64,000 bases of DNA from Pedobacter sp. R20-19 (GTDB lineage Bacteria > Bacteroidota > Bacteroidia > Sphingobacteriales > Sphingobacteriaceae): the NCBI RefSeq assembly GCF_000708265.2, contig NZ_JCKI01000004.1, positions 124,001 to 188,000 on the forward strand, written 5' to 3'. The notes under the pieces were generated by a model that worked only from the letters and a program-made list of their open reading frames with translations, was not told where the DNA came from and did not search any database. The position numbers and the translations under genes are program-made. Positions 1 through 9,757 of the stretch are shown here, one piece after another (within the stretch, counting starts at the first letter, position 1; each line of letters begins with the position of its first letter).

Positions 1-2
1 AA

Positions 3-47
3 ATTGACCATGCCGGTCCAAAAGTAGAACGAAGAAACAGTGGTTAG
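3..47 (+). CDS. possible 3' end of an upstream gene (partial)
   Basis: The first bases stay open in frame 3 and end in TAG at 45-47, giving the tail IDHAGPKVERRNSG. It may be the C-terminus of a gene that begins before the window, but fourteen codons are too few to assign a family or to exclude chance. Confidence 0.2.
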   Translation: MDHAGPKVERRNSG

Positions 48-171
48 GGCCTTATTGAATAGGTATAGCGATCGCTTTAAACACTCGCTATCATGTTAAG
101 GGATAATTTATTGCCTAAAAATTAACGTAAGTGATTTTTTTTGTAATTTATTGACATTTAGTTATTTAAGA

Positions 172-263
172 AATGATACCATTGCTACGAAGCAATCTAA
201 TCTCAAGTAACATCACAAATGAAATTGCTTCAATCGATGAAAAACCGATTGAAGCAATGACGG
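172..263. repeat. degenerate interspersed palindromic element, likely also the alaS terminator
   Basis: A perfect 13-bp inverted repeat (ATTGCTTCAATCG at 224-236, CGATTGAAGCAAT at 246-258) sits just downstream of alaS. A smaller hairpin, ATTGCT-ACGA-AGCAAT, lies at 181-196. The wording resembles the dispersed Bacteroidota repeats that carry ACGAAGCAATCT and GAAGCAATGACG. On the minus strand the large hairpin is followed by only a weak T tract, so a terminator role for alaS is an inference from position. Confidence 0.5.
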
Positions 264-276
264 AAAATAAATAAAA

Positions 277-2961
277 TTATCCTTGCGGGATGAAACTTTC
301 AGCTTTCTCCAGCACCTTAGCTAAATCGGCAGGGTTTTTACCGCCAGCCGTAGCATAAAAAGGCTGGCCGCCGCCTCCACCCTGAATTTCCTTACCTAGC
401 TCGCGAACGATGTTTGATGCATTCATTCCCTGTCTTACCAGGCCATCAGATAACATTACGGTAATACCTGGTTTACCATCAATCTCCGTGGTAAATACTA
501 AAAAGAGATTATCAACCATATCTTTTAGCGAGAAAGCTAGATTTTTAATGGCATCAGCGCTTTGGAGATCAATGTGTCTGGCAATAAGATTTACCCCATT
601 TATGCCCCTAACATGGTGCACAATTTCATTCTTTAAGTTTCCAACCCGCTCTAAAGTGGTTTTTTCAATTTCTTTTTTCAATCTGGCATTTTCATCCAGT
701 AAAGCCTGAACTGATGCCGAAAGATCTTTTGATCCATTCAGCAGTGCCTTTAAGTGACCCAACTCTCTGCGTTGATCTAAGAAATATTGTTCAGCTTTAT
801 CTGCAGTAATGGCCTCAATCCGGCGTACACCCGCTGCAACCGCACTTTCAGAAATAATCTTAAATGAGCCGATTTGACCAGTGGCCTTAACATGCGTTCC
901 GCCACAAAGTTCTTTGGAGAAATGATCATCAAAAGTAATCATTCGAACAAAATCACCATATTTTTCACCAAATAAAGCTGTTACACCACTTTCGATGGCA
1001 TCTTGATAAGGTACATTTCTTTGTTCTTTCAGCTTAATGTTTGCTCTGATTTTCTGGTTAACAATAACTTCAATTTGGGCCAGCTCTTCTTCAGTTACTT
1101 TAGCAAAATGAGAAAAATCGAAACGTAAGTAATCTGCATTCACCAATGAACCTTTCTGGTTAACATGCTGACCTAAAACCTGTTTTAGAGCAGCATGCAA
1201 CAAGTGTGTCGCAGAGTGATTATCTTCAGTGAGCACACGTTTATCTTCATCTACCACTGCCCAAAATTTTCCTTCCAGGTTATCTGGCAGAATATCTGCA
1301 AAATGCACTGTTAATCCGTTTTCTTTCTTGGTATCTGTAATATCTACCCAAAACTGGCGACTGTGATCTTCTAAACGACCAGTGTCTCCAACCTGACCGC
1401 CACTTTCGGCGTAAAAAGGTGTCTGGCGTAAAACAATCTGGTATTGCTCCTTCCCTTTTGCTTTAACCTTGCGGTATTTTAAAATCTCCGTTTCAATTTC
1501 TAAATCATCATAACCTACAAATTCACTTTGATCATCGGCATTAACAATCACCCAATCACCAGTATCAATGGCTGTGGCAGCACGGCTATCATCTTTTTGT
1601 TTCTTTAATGCTTGTTCGTATGCCTTCAAATCAACTGACCAACCTTTTTCACGGGCCATTAATTCTGTTAAATCAATTGGAAAACCAAATGTATCAGATA
1701 ACAAAAATGCAAAGCTACCAAGAATCATCCTATCCTTTAGCGGCTCTTCTCCTGAAATAGAATCTATTGAAAAACCGTAAGTTTTAGATGAATCAGACTC
1801 ACTATTAATATAGCTATTAAAAAGATTAATACCTTTTTCTAATGTCCTCAAAAAAGAAACTTCTTCTTCCAAAACCACTTTCTGTACAAAATCCTGTTGT
1901 GCAACCAATCCATCAAAAACACCTTTAAATTGATCAGCCAGTAAAGGTACCAGTTGATTCAAAAATGGCTCTTTGAAATTTAAAAAGGTGTAAGCATAAC
2001 GCACCGCACGACGTAAAATCCGGCGGATGACGTAGCCCGCTTTATTGTTGGAAGGCAACTGACCATCTGCAATGACGAAGGAAATGGCACGAATATGATC
2101 TGCCATTACACGCATCGCAATGTCTGTTTTTTCATCAACACCATATGGAATGCCTGATTTCTCCGCAATAAACTGAATCATCGGCTGGAAAACATCCGTA
2201 TCGTAATTGGAGGTTTTTTCCTGTAATACCCTTACCAATCTTTCAAAACCCATTCCCGTATCAACATGTTTAGCAGGTAAACTTTGCAATGAACCATCTT
2301 TTAAACGGTTAAACTGCATAAAAACATTGTTCCAGATTTCGATTACCTGTGGATGATCGGCATTTACTAACGTAGCACCATTAACCAATGCTTTTTCTTC
2401 ATCCTTACGGCAATCTACATGAATTTCAGAACACGGGCCACAAGGACCTGTTTCACCCATTTCCCAGAAATTATCTTTCTTATTGCCGGGTAAGATATGG
2501 CTTTCATCCACGTATTGTTTCCAGAGGTCATAAGCTTCCTGATCTTTTTCCAAACCCTGTTTTTCATCACCTTCAAAATAGGTAACGTATAGTTGATCTT
2601 TTGGTATTTTATAAACCTCAGTTAATAATTCCCAGCTCCATTCAATGGCTTCTTTTTTAAAGTAATCACCAAAACTCCAGTTTCCAAGCATTTCAAACAT
2701 GGTATGGTGATAGGTATCAATCCCTACTTCTTCTAAATCATTGTGTTTGCCTGATACCCGTAAGCAACGCTGTGTGTCGGTAACCCTTGCATATTTAATA
2801 GCAGCCTCTCCTAAAAACAAATCCTTAAACTGATTCATACCGGCGTTGGTAAACATTAAAGTAGGGTCGTTTTTTACTACTATTGGTGCCGAAGCCACAA
2901 CATGATGTTGTTTCTGTTCGAAAAAATTAAGAAATGCCTGTCTTATCTCTTTAGCTGTCAT
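277..2961 (-). CDS. alaS: alanyl-tRNA synthetase
   Basis: AlaRS charges tRNA-Ala in the cytoplasm. The 894-residue product has the full family layout: an N-terminal class II aminoacylation domain (starting around AFLNFFEQKQHHVV), a tRNA-recognition region, an editing domain with the zinc and catalytic residues HSATH (His582 and His586) and CGGTH (Cys686, His690), and a C-terminal glycine-rich oligomerisation region (GKEIQGGGGGQPF). Length is normal for the family. The ATG start is preceded by a TAATTTTG -7-like box (2982-2989, minus strand), which would give a very short leader. The gene is divergent from the MerR gene at 3078. Confidence 0.98.
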   Translation of the reverse strand: MTAKEIRQAFLNFFEQKQHHVVASAPIVVKNDPTLMFTNAGMNQFKDLFLGEAAIKYARVTDTQRCLRVSGKHNDLEEVGIDTYHHTMFEMLGNWSFGDYFKKEAIEWSWELLTEVYKIPKDQLYVTYFEGDEKQGLEKDQEAYDLWKQYVDESHILPGNKKDNFWEMGETGPCGPCSEIHVDCRKDEEKALVNGATLVNADHPQVIEIWNNVFMQFNRLKDGSLQSLPAKHVDTGMGFERLVRVLQEKTSNYDTDVFQPMIQFIAEKSGIPYGVDEKTDIAMRVMADHIRAISFVIADGQLPSNNKAGYVIRRILRRAVRYAYTFLNFKEPFLNQLVPLLADQFKGVFDGLVAQQDFVQKVVLEEEVSFLRTLEKGINLFNSYINSESDSSKTYGFSIDSISGEEPLKDRMILGSFAFLLSDTFGFPIDLTELMAREKGWSVDLKAYEQALKKQKDDSRAATAIDTGDWVIVNADDQSEFVGYDDLEIETEILKYRKVKAKGKEQYQIVLRQTPFYAESGGQVGDTGRLEDHSRQFWVDITDTKKENGLTVHFADILPDNLEGKFWAVVDEDKRVLTEDNHSATHLLHAALKQVLGQHVNQKGSLVNADYLRFDFSHFAKVTEEELAQIEVIVNQKIRANIKLKEQRNVPYQDAIESGVTALFGEKYGDFVRMITFDDHFSKELCGGTHVKATGQIGSFKIISESAVAAGVRRIEAITADKAEQYFLDQRRELGHLKALLNGSKDLSASVQALLDENARLKKEIEKTTLERVGNLKNEIVHHVRGINGVNLIARHIDLQSADAIKNLAFSLKDMVDNLFLVFTTEIDGKPGITVMLSDGLVRQGMNASNIVRELGKEIQGGGGGQPFYATAGGKNPADLAKVLEKAESFIPQG

Positions 2962-3077
2962 TATTTTAAATATTGAAGGAACAAAATTAAAATTTTATTG
3001 CGTTAATCAGGAAAAATCGAGCTACATTTGAATGCTTTAAATAATCGATGTAAAACCCTAACAATCAAGCACAAGTT

Positions 3078-3413
3078 ATGCCGTACAAAGAAAGAGACAT
3101 TAATAAAATGTATTATACGATGGGCGAAGTGACTGAAATGTTTAATGTAAACGCCTCTCAAATCCGTTTTTACGAGAAGGAATTTGATATCCTCCAGCCC
3201 AAAAAAAACAAGAAAGGCAATCGGCTTTTTACTCCTGAAGATATTGAAAACCTTAAAATCATTTTCAATTTAGTGGATGAAAAAGGCTTTACATTAAAAG
3301 GCGCTAAAGAGCATTTAAAGAATAATAAATCGGATGTAAAAGAAAATCAAAAGATAATTGATTCTTTAGAAAAACTAAAAGGCTTCCTGGTAAATTTGGC
3401 AAAAGAACTTTAA
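3078..3413 (+). CDS. MerR-family transcriptional regulator
   Basis: This is a small DNA-binding protein of 111 residues. Residues 11-80 form the MerR winged helix: YTMGEVTEMFNVNASQIRFY is the helix-turn-helix, followed by the wing (NRLFTPEDIENLKII). The C-terminal part is a short helix without cysteines or an obvious effector domain, so the ligand cannot be guessed. Such short MerR proteins commonly sit beside alaS in Sphingobacteriaceae. Its 3' end overlaps the convergent gene at 3410 by 4 bp. Confidence 0.9.
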   Translation: MPYKERDINKMYYTMGEVTEMFNVNASQIRFYEKEFDILQPKKNKKGNRLFTPEDIENLKIIFNLVDEKGFTLKGAKEHLKNNKSDVKENQKIIDSLEKLKGFLVNLAKEL

Positions 3414-3862
3414 CAAGCCACTGCTGGCTTCAACTTTCTTTTGTTTAAATTTTTGGGCAGAATTTTAATAAAGGCTTTCTTGTATCTGGCGAGTATATCC
3501 CAAAACCAACGGTTGCCGTCAACACTCCGCTCCCCGCAGTCCACCACTTCAGCACGTTCTAGCAGCTTAACCACTAATTTCTGAATAAATTTAATCTTCA
3601 CTACACGATTAAATCTTAAACCTATATAATCACAGTATACGTGAACCAAAATTTCTACGATTAAGGAATCATTCGTAATTTTAAGTTCTTCACCATATCT
3701 GTCCTTGTAATCATCTTTAATCGTTTTTGCTAAAATTTCAAATCGTGTTGCTACATCATCTTTCAGGAATGCCCAAAGTTCCGCATTACTAAATACTCTT
3801 ACTAATTTTGGTTCGAAGTGAACCTGAATTTCATGATTAAATAAGTTATACTGTTTTTCCAT
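3410..3862 (-). CDS. conserved hypothetical protein (150 aa)
   Basis: I do not recognise the family. The 150-residue product is soluble and basic at its C-terminus (KNLNKRKLKP), with no signal peptide, membrane segment or clear catalytic motif. It is predicted mostly helical, with conserved-looking aromatic residues (RWFWDILARYKKAF). Its stop overlaps that of the MerR gene by 4 bp in convergent orientation. The long open frame and normal codon use support a real gene. Confidence 0.7.
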   Translation of the reverse strand: MEKQYNLFNHEIQVHFEPKLVRVFSNAELWAFLKDDVATRFEILAKTIKDDYKDRYGEELKITNDSLIVEILVHVYCDYIGLRFNRVVKIKFIQKLVVKLLERAEVVDCGERSVDGNRWFWDILARYKKAFIKILPKNLNKRKLKPAVAC

Positions 3863-4162
3863 TCACCATTAAGATTTGAATAAGTAGCAATTGTTACCAA
3901 CTGATTCGAGTCATATTATCATTTTGACCGAAGAAAAAAAAACTTAAAATAACAAACTGTATTTCTTCATTCTGACTTACTCCGGTTGCAAACTGCTGCG
4001 TAAAATACAATAAATACCATCTTACAGTTTAAAAACTTAGCAGAATTTAATGCCGAAAGCAGCAAAATGTTTAATGCTCAATACTTTAACGTGTGAGTAA
4101 AAAATTAAGCTTGTCATAAGTTATTTTAGCGATCTTTGAGGTTTGAAAAATAAGCTCCATTC
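3863..4162. other. intergenic region, probable topB promoter
   Basis: No gene is seen in these 300 bp. Near the right end, CTTG (4110-4113) and GATCTTTG (4131-4138) are spaced 17 bp apart. They form a one-mismatch version of the Bacteroidota -33/-7 promoter, about 25 bp before the topB start. Nothing else distinctive is visible. Confidence 0.35.
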
Positions 4163-6016
4163 ATGAAAATTGTAATTGCAGAAAAGCCTTCTGTTGGTCG
4201 TGAACTTGCTAAAGTTTTCGGAGCGACCACCAGAAAAGATGGATACATTGAAGGTAAAGGATATTCTTTTACCTGGGCTTTTGGGCATTTGTTACAATTG
4301 GCTCCGCCTCAGGATTATGGCTTTATTGGCTGGAGAAAACAGCATCTACCCATGTTGCCAGCTAAATTTAAACTAGCCATTCGTAAAATAAAAACCAAAG
4401 ACGGTTTTGTGGAGGATCCTGCGGTAAGGAAACAGTTAGACACGATTAAAAAGCTTTTTGATGAGGCAACAGAAATTATAGTGGCTACGGATGCCGGGCG
4501 GGAAGGTGAATTAATTTTCCGCTACATTTATTATTATCTGAAATGCAAAAAGCCTTTTAAAAGACTTTGGATTTCCTCGCAAACTGATGAAGCCATTAAA
4601 GATGGTTTTAGAAATTTAAAGCCTGGAACAGATTACGATACGCTTTTTAATTCTGCTCATTGTCGCTCCGAATCAGATTGGCTGGTGGGAATGAATGCTA
4701 CGCAGGCACTCAGTATTTCGGCAGGAAACAGAACAGTTTTATCATTAGGCAGAGTGCAAACACCTACCCTCGCAATGATTTGTGCCCGTTTCCTGGAAAT
4801 TAAAAACTTTGTTCCGCAAACTTACTATCAGCTTAGTATTTTGTTGATTAAAGATGAGCAGATTTTTAAGGCCGTTTCTACCACAAACTATAAAGACAAG
4901 GAAGAAGCAAAGAAATTATTTGCACTGGTGGAAGATGTAGCCTCTGGATTTCCAAATGGTGGAAACATCACTGCTGTGGAGGCTAAGCCCAGAAAAGAAC
5001 CGCCACCACTTTTACACGATCTGAGTAGTTTGCAGCAAGAAGCCAACAAAAAGAAAGGTTATACCGCCGATCAGACTTTGGGTATTTTACAAAACTTATA
5101 TGAAAGCAAGCTGGTTTCTTATCCGCGTACAGGTTCCAGATATATTGGTGATGATGTTTTTGCAGGAGTGCCTGATTTAATTTCAAAATTTATCAACCAT
5201 CCGGATTTTGGTAAACAAGCTCAATTTTTGCAAACCATCAAACTCAATAAGCGCAGTGTAAACGCTAAAAAGGTAACTGATCACCATGCAGTTTTACCTA
5301 CGGGTGAAGAAGCTTATGGTTTAAGCAGCGACAGACAAGCCATTTACGATATGGTGGTGGGCAGGATGATTGAAGCTTTCCATCAGGAATGCTTGAAGGA
5401 AATTACCAAAATCACCATTCAGTCGGGTTTAACTTTTCTGGCTAACGGAACAGTAATCCGATCAGCAGGATGGCGCTCTGTTTTTAATGAAACTGATGAA
5501 GATAAAAAGGATGAAGACAATGCCGCTTTACCTAAGGTTGCAGTTGGAGAGCAATTGCCTATTACCGAAAAGTCACTTTTAGAAAAGCAGACCAAACCAA
5601 AAGCGATGTATAATGAGGCATCACTGCTTAAGGCTCTTGAAACCTGTGGTAAAGAAATAGAAGATGAAGAATTGCGTTACGCTATGAAAGACAGTGGATT
5701 AGGTACACCAGCTACCCGTGCATCTATCATTGAAACATTGATTACACGTACCTATATCACACGTGAAAAAAGAAATTTAGTTCCAACTACTAAAGGGCTG
5801 GCAGTTTATGAAGTCGTTAAAGATAAGCAGATTGCGCAGGCAGAATTAACAGGTCAGTGGGAAAAGCGATTGGAAGAAATCAGATCTGGTTCATCTGTTA
5901 AAGACTTTAAATCTGAAATTACAGAATATACTAAAATGATTACCAATGAGCTGCTGATTGCCGGAGCGTCAATTTCTGGAAAACTTGAAGAAAATAAATT
6001 AGAAGTTGTTGGCTAA
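4163..6016 (+). CDS. topB: DNA topoisomerase III (type IA)
   Basis: A type IA topoisomerase relaxes and decatenates DNA by single-strand passage. The 617-residue product opens with the Toprim domain (KIVIAEKPSVGRELAKVFG; acidic DAGREGELIFRY near residue 113). It then has the topoisomerase core with the catalytic tyrosine in LVSYPRTGSRYI (Tyr320) and the conserved GLGTPATRASIIETL region near residue 515. It ends without a C-terminal zinc-finger extension, as is usual for Bacteroidota TopB copies of this length. Its 3' end overlaps the convergent response regulator by 18 bp. Confidence 0.96.
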   Translation: MKIVIAEKPSVGRELAKVFGATTRKDGYIEGKGYSFTWAFGHLLQLAPPQDYGFIGWRKQHLPMLPAKFKLAIRKIKTKDGFVEDPAVRKQLDTIKKLFDEATEIIVATDAGREGELIFRYIYYYLKCKKPFKRLWISSQTDEAIKDGFRNLKPGTDYDTLFNSAHCRSESDWLVGMNATQALSISAGNRTVLSLGRVQTPTLAMICARFLEIKNFVPQTYYQLSILLIKDEQIFKAVSTTNYKDKEEAKKLFALVEDVASGFPNGGNITAVEAKPRKEPPPLLHDLSSLQQEANKKKGYTADQTLGILQNLYESKLVSYPRTGSRYIGDDVFAGVPDLISKFINHPDFGKQAQFLQTIKLNKRSVNAKKVTDHHAVLPTGEEAYGLSSDRQAIYDMVVGRMIEAFHQECLKEITKITIQSGLTFLANGTVIRSAGWRSVFNETDEDKKDEDNAALPKVAVGEQLPITEKSLLEKQTKPKAMYNEASLLKALETCGKEIEDEELRYAMKDSGLGTPATRASIIETLITRTYITREKRNLVPTTKGLAVYEVVKDKQIAQAELTGQWEKRLEEIRSGSSVKDFKSEITEYTKMITNELLIAGASISGKLEENKLEVVG

Positions 6017-6373
6017 AATATTTCTTAAGGCTTCAGACATGTTTTTATCTTTTTGAATAAAACCAATAGCACCTGCTTCAAGATAGTCCTTTTCTAAAGT
6101 GTTTTTGTCATTACCTGAAAACATACAAACTTTAACATTTTGCTGTATGGCTAATATTTCTTCTACCGTATTCGGAGTACTGTCGCCACTTGGCATATTG
6201 ATATCCAGCAAAAGAAAATCGAAATCTTGTTTATTCAGGAGGTTAAATGTTTCTGACAAATCGGAGGTTTCTGAAATTTCACATGTGGATAGAAATTTCT
6301 TAAAAAAACCTTTCATGACGATACGCATCAATTCGCTATCATCTGCAATTAAAATTTTCAAACCTTGATTCAT
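5999..6373 (-). CDS. single-domain response regulator (CheY-like)
   Basis: The 124-residue product is a stand-alone receiver domain. It has the acidic pocket IADDSE near the N-terminus, the phospho-acceptor Asp57 in LLLDINMPSGD, a Ser in the switch position (MFSGND) and Lys in FIQKDKN. It has no output domain, so it would signal by protein contact. No histidine kinase is adjacent. It overlaps the 3' end of topB by 18 bp on the opposite strand. Confidence 0.93.
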   Translation of the reverse strand: MNQGLKILIADDSELMRIVMKGFFKKFLSTCEISETSDLSETFNLLNKQDFDFLLLDINMPSGDSTPNTVEEILAIQQNVKVCMFSGNDKNTLEKDYLEAGAIGFIQKDKNMSEALRNILANNF

Positions 6374-6546
6374 TTAAATACTTATTGGATTCTGTGAAGT
6401 CTAAATCACCGAACTCAGACTCAAATCAATCAAAATCAACGATGAATTGTTTCAATTTGAACTTTAAATGAATCGAAATCTAGGATTATCTGTTCAAAAA
6501 TAATAATTTAATACAAAATAAAAAATAATCTGTAATACAATTCTAT

Positions 6547-8517
6547 CTAGCTATCAATATATTCCCAGGCGCTATGATAAGTATTCAGCTTTTCTGCATA
6601 ACCAATGAAGTCTCCATAAAATCTGGCCTTCGAAAGCGTAGAACTATCGCCAATTACAACCAATTTTTTTCTAGCTCTGGTCATTGCTACATTCATTCTC
6701 CTGGTGTCTGATAGGAAACCGATATTTCCTTCCGAATTGCTTCTGGTTAAGCTGATATAAACTACATCTCGCTCCTGCCCTTGGAAACTATCTATGGTAT
6801 TGATGGCAATTTTGTTCTGGTACTTGAGGAAAAGATCATCTTCCAGTATTAAGGCCTTTAAAACCTGGACTTGTTGTTTGTAAGGAGAAATAATGGCGAT
6901 GGTTGGAAAATTCTCTAAAGAAAAATCCATCTGCAACCGGGTTACCAATTGCTGTAAATGTCTGATCAGAAACGCAGCTTCTTCCGGATTAGTAGTGCTT
7001 GTACCATCTAATTTTTCATCAAAACTGCAACCGGCAGTATCAATAAAATTGAGTGGTTCATCATCCTTAAAAAGTAATTGTTCAGCCACCGAAGCATGTG
7101 CAGTTAATTTATCTTCATAAAAAACCTTTGAAGAATAGCCCATGATATTTTTGTTCATGCGATACTGTTCATTTAAGAGCACAACAGATTCAGGATGAAG
7201 GTTTACCAACTTCTCTAACAAAGTATTACTTAATCCTTTTTTTGCTGCTTCTGTAGATTTGATAGTTGGCGGTAACTGAAAATGATCTCCCGCCAAAATT
7301 AATTTTTGGGCTTTCAAAATCGGAATCCAACAGGCTGGTTCCAAAGCCTGTCCAGCCTCATCAATCACTACAGTATGGTATTTTAATTGGCGAACAGTAT
7401 AGTGGTTAGCTCCTACCAATGTTGCCGTAATGACCTGCGCTTTATTAAACAGGTGATCCATAATATACGATTCGGTCTTTTCTATTTCCCTTCCTATTTT
7501 ATGCGCTTCATCAAAGAGCGCCTTACGCTGATCACGCTCAGCCTTGCCAAAACTGCGCTTATATTTATGCGCCATGTTTTTATATTCATTTGCCTGCTTT
7601 TTTAATGCCTTAATCGTTTTCATCTCCTGATGATCTGCCATCTGATGATCTAGCGTAGCTGATACCAATCTTTCTGAAACCCTGGCAGGATTACCAATCC
7701 GAATGACGTTTAAACCTTCTATCGCTAATTTTTCAGTCAGTAAATCAACGGCCGTATTGCTTGGCGCCACCACCAGTATCTTTTGATCCTGATGCTTTAT
7801 TAACGACTTTATTGCCTGAACAATAGTGGTGGTTTTCCCCGTTCCGGGCGGACCATGAATAATAGCCAGGTGATCTGCAGAAACGATTTTACTTACTGCA
7901 AGTCGTTGAGATTCATTTAGTCCGTTCGGCAGAATGAATTTTTCAACATGCTGAAAGGAAGGTTTTTCACCAGTGGTGATCACTTTAATCAACTTGTTTT
8001 CAGTATCTTCGATAAGATTGGTAGCTTGTTTCAATGCCTGCTGCATTTCATCATAGCTATTATTATCAAACAATAAATCTAAACCAAGCTTACCATCCCT
8101 GGCCCAGTCTGGCAGTTCATCTACACGAAGACTTACTTTCATCTTATTGGCACTTTGGTGGGAAATGATCCCTTCCACCCGATCAGTTTTTGGATCATGG
8201 TTAGAAAATAATACTACCGACGAACCGAACCGAAACTGATGAGACAAATCCTGATGGGTAGTTCGCTCTAATTCTACCGTTAAATAATCACCTTTACCAA
8301 TTTCTGTATTGCGAATTGCGATTGGATACCAGGTTAATCCAAGGACTCTCCGATCAGCCGCTGACGTATTTTGTGTGAGCTTTAAATATGACTGTAAATC
8401 TTCTTCACGCTCGATATGGAGTAGATCCTGCAGGTTTTTAAAATATTCTTTAGACAATTGAATTTGATTAATCTTAATTGAAATGGTTAATGAGCAAGTT
8501 TTATAGTACCAGCTCAT
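6547..8517 (-). CDS. superfamily 1 DNA/RNA helicase, IGHMBP2/UPF1-like
   Basis: This 5'-3' SF1B-type helicase has all core motifs: Walker A IIHGPPGTGKTTT, Walker B VVIDEAGQALEP, motif III LILAGDHFQLPPT, motif IV LNEQYRMNKNIM, motif V NTIDSFQGQERDVV and motif VI MNVAMTRARKKLVVIGD. An N-terminal beta-barrel stalk region precedes the ATPase, as in IGHMBP2-like proteins. The ATG start overlaps the DUF3037 gene by 17 bp. The family homology starts at SKEYFKNLQDLL, so a TTG start at 8457 is also possible. It is the last gene of a three-gene overlapping operon (9653 to 6547). Confidence 0.93.
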   Translation of the reverse strand: MSWYYKTCSLTISIKINQIQLSKEYFKNLQDLLHIEREEDLQSYLKLTQNTSAADRRVLGLTWYPIAIRNTEIGKGDYLTVELERTTHQDLSHQFRFGSSVVLFSNHDPKTDRVEGIISHQSANKMKVSLRVDELPDWARDGKLGLDLLFDNNSYDEMQQALKQATNLIEDTENKLIKVITTGEKPSFQHVEKFILPNGLNESQRLAVSKIVSADHLAIIHGPPGTGKTTTIVQAIKSLIKHQDQKILVVAPSNTAVDLLTEKLAIEGLNVIRIGNPARVSERLVSATLDHQMADHQEMKTIKALKKQANEYKNMAHKYKRSFGKAERDQRKALFDEAHKIGREIEKTESYIMDHLFNKAQVITATLVGANHYTVRQLKYHTVVIDEAGQALEPACWIPILKAQKLILAGDHFQLPPTIKSTEAAKKGLSNTLLEKLVNLHPESVVLLNEQYRMNKNIMGYSSKVFYEDKLTAHASVAEQLLFKDDEPLNFIDTAGCSFDEKLDGTSTTNPEEAAFLIRHLQQLVTRLQMDFSLENFPTIAIISPYKQQVQVLKALILEDDLFLKYQNKIAINTIDSFQGQERDVVYISLTRSNSEGNIGFLSDTRRMNVAMTRARKKLVVIGDSSTLSKARFYGDFIGYAEKLNTYHSAWEYIDS

Positions 8518-8884
8518 GATGTAACCTCATCATGGTTTCCTCTGCATCAACACAAAACCCTGGATGAACTTTTGAACATTGGATCACGGTACTTCTGGTG
8601 GCAGTTAACCACCTGAACCTGGATGCCTGATCATACTCACCAATCGGACCGGATCCTTTTATTCCGATGCTAATTCGCTCAAAAGCAGCTAAATTAGTTT
8701 TCAAATCTTCCAGATCAATTTTTGAATAAAGGGCCTTAACTTTAGATTCATCCAGAAAAAAAACACTTTTTAAAAATTTCTTCTTCGCACAGAACAAAAT
8801 AATGCCCACATTAAGAAACTCTTCGCGTTCTACCCTAGGCATTACCCGAATAACAGCGTACTCAAATAAGTATCTCTCTTGCAT
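8501..8884 (-). CDS. DUF3037 family protein
   Basis: The 127-residue soluble protein matches the DUF3037 pattern: an N-terminal YAVIRVMPRVEREEFLNVGI stretch, a central helical region and a C-terminal histidine/arginine segment. The molecular function of the family is unknown, but it is typically coded next to a HipA-like kinase, as here. It overlaps the HipA-like gene by 23 bp and the helicase by 17 bp, which indicates translational coupling. Confidence 0.88.
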   Translation of the reverse strand: MQERYLFEYAVIRVMPRVEREEFLNVGIILFCAKKKFLKSVFFLDESKVKALYSKIDLEDLKTNLAAFERISIGIKGSGPIGEYDQASRFRWLTATRSTVIQCSKVHPGFCVDAEETMMRLHHELVL

Positions 8885-9653
8885 GCTGTGCTTCTTTTAA
8901 AAATATTTGAGAATGATTTAATCTGGTTTCCAAAAAATAGGCATAAGCTTTTCTATGTGCCTCTTTAGTTGGGAAATTGGTTTCTCCCTCCAGCCAAACA
9001 TCTGGTATCAGATCAATGATGGCATTTATTTTTTCGCTATTAAGAATGGTGTGAAATTCCTGATCAACCTCTTCCAGTTCTGATGCCCATGGAAGCAACA
9101 CATGATCTTTCACCAAAAAAAACGGGCGGGTTGCCTGTTCTTCCCAGTTTTGCCAGGAATGATGAAAGTATAATGATGCACCGTGATCGATTAACCAAAG
9201 CTCTTTATGCCATACTAACATATTAGTGTTGCGGCAAGTACGATCCATATTGGTTAAGAAACAATCCAGCCAAACGATTTGTGAGGCTAATTTCGGATCA
9301 ACTGTTGTTACAGTAGGATCGAAAGTAATGGCACCTGAAAGGTAATGTAGCGCCAGATTTAAACCCACACTGGCCTTCAGCAAATCCTGAATTTCTTCAT
9401 CAGGCTCTGTACGGCCAAAAGCTTCATCTAATTGAGCAAAAACTAATTCTGGTATGCGTAAACCAAGTATTCTGGCTATTTCACCACCAATCAATTCTGC
9501 AATTAATGCACGTGGTCCCTGCCCTGCACCTCTAAACTTTAATACATACAGAAAGTCATCGTCCGCTTCGGCAATTGCTGGCATAGAGCCACCCTCACGC
9601 AGGGGCGTTACGTATCTGGTAACGTTAACTGTTCTAAGTTGAAAATTAGTCAT
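8862..9653 (-). CDS. HipA-like kinase family protein (HipA_2)
   Basis: The 263-residue product resembles a compact HipA/PI3K-like kinase fold. It has a nucleotide-binding beta region (FLYVLKFRGAGQGPRALIAE), a catalytic-loop equivalent DCFLTNMDRTCRNTN near residue 130 and a metal-binding IDHGASLYFHH near residue 155. It is shorter than toxin HipA and lacks the usual HipB antitoxin partner. It is the first gene of the operon with DUF3037 and the SF1 helicase. Kinase activity and target are unproven. Confidence 0.85.
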   Translation of the reverse strand: MTNFQLRTVNVTRYVTPLREGGSMPAIAEADDDFLYVLKFRGAGQGPRALIAELIGGEIARILGLRIPELVFAQLDEAFGRTEPDEEIQDLLKASVGLNLALHYLSGAITFDPTVTTVDPKLASQIVWLDCFLTNMDRTCRNTNMLVWHKELWLIDHGASLYFHHSWQNWEEQATRPFFLVKDHVLLPWASELEEVDQEFHTILNSEKINAIIDLIPDVWLEGETNFPTKEAHRKAYAYFLETRLNHSQIFLKEAQHAREILI

Positions 9654-9757
9654 AAGTATAAGTGAAATGGCAGATTAAATCCATGCGGTATTTTCACTTA
9701 TTGCAAATTTAACAGATTAAATCCATAATCAAGCCAAACTATACCAGCATCCGGGCA

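Noticed and set aside
410..2585. plus-strand open frames inside alaS
   Set aside because: They are antisense shadows of a clear synthetase gene, without start signals or homology.
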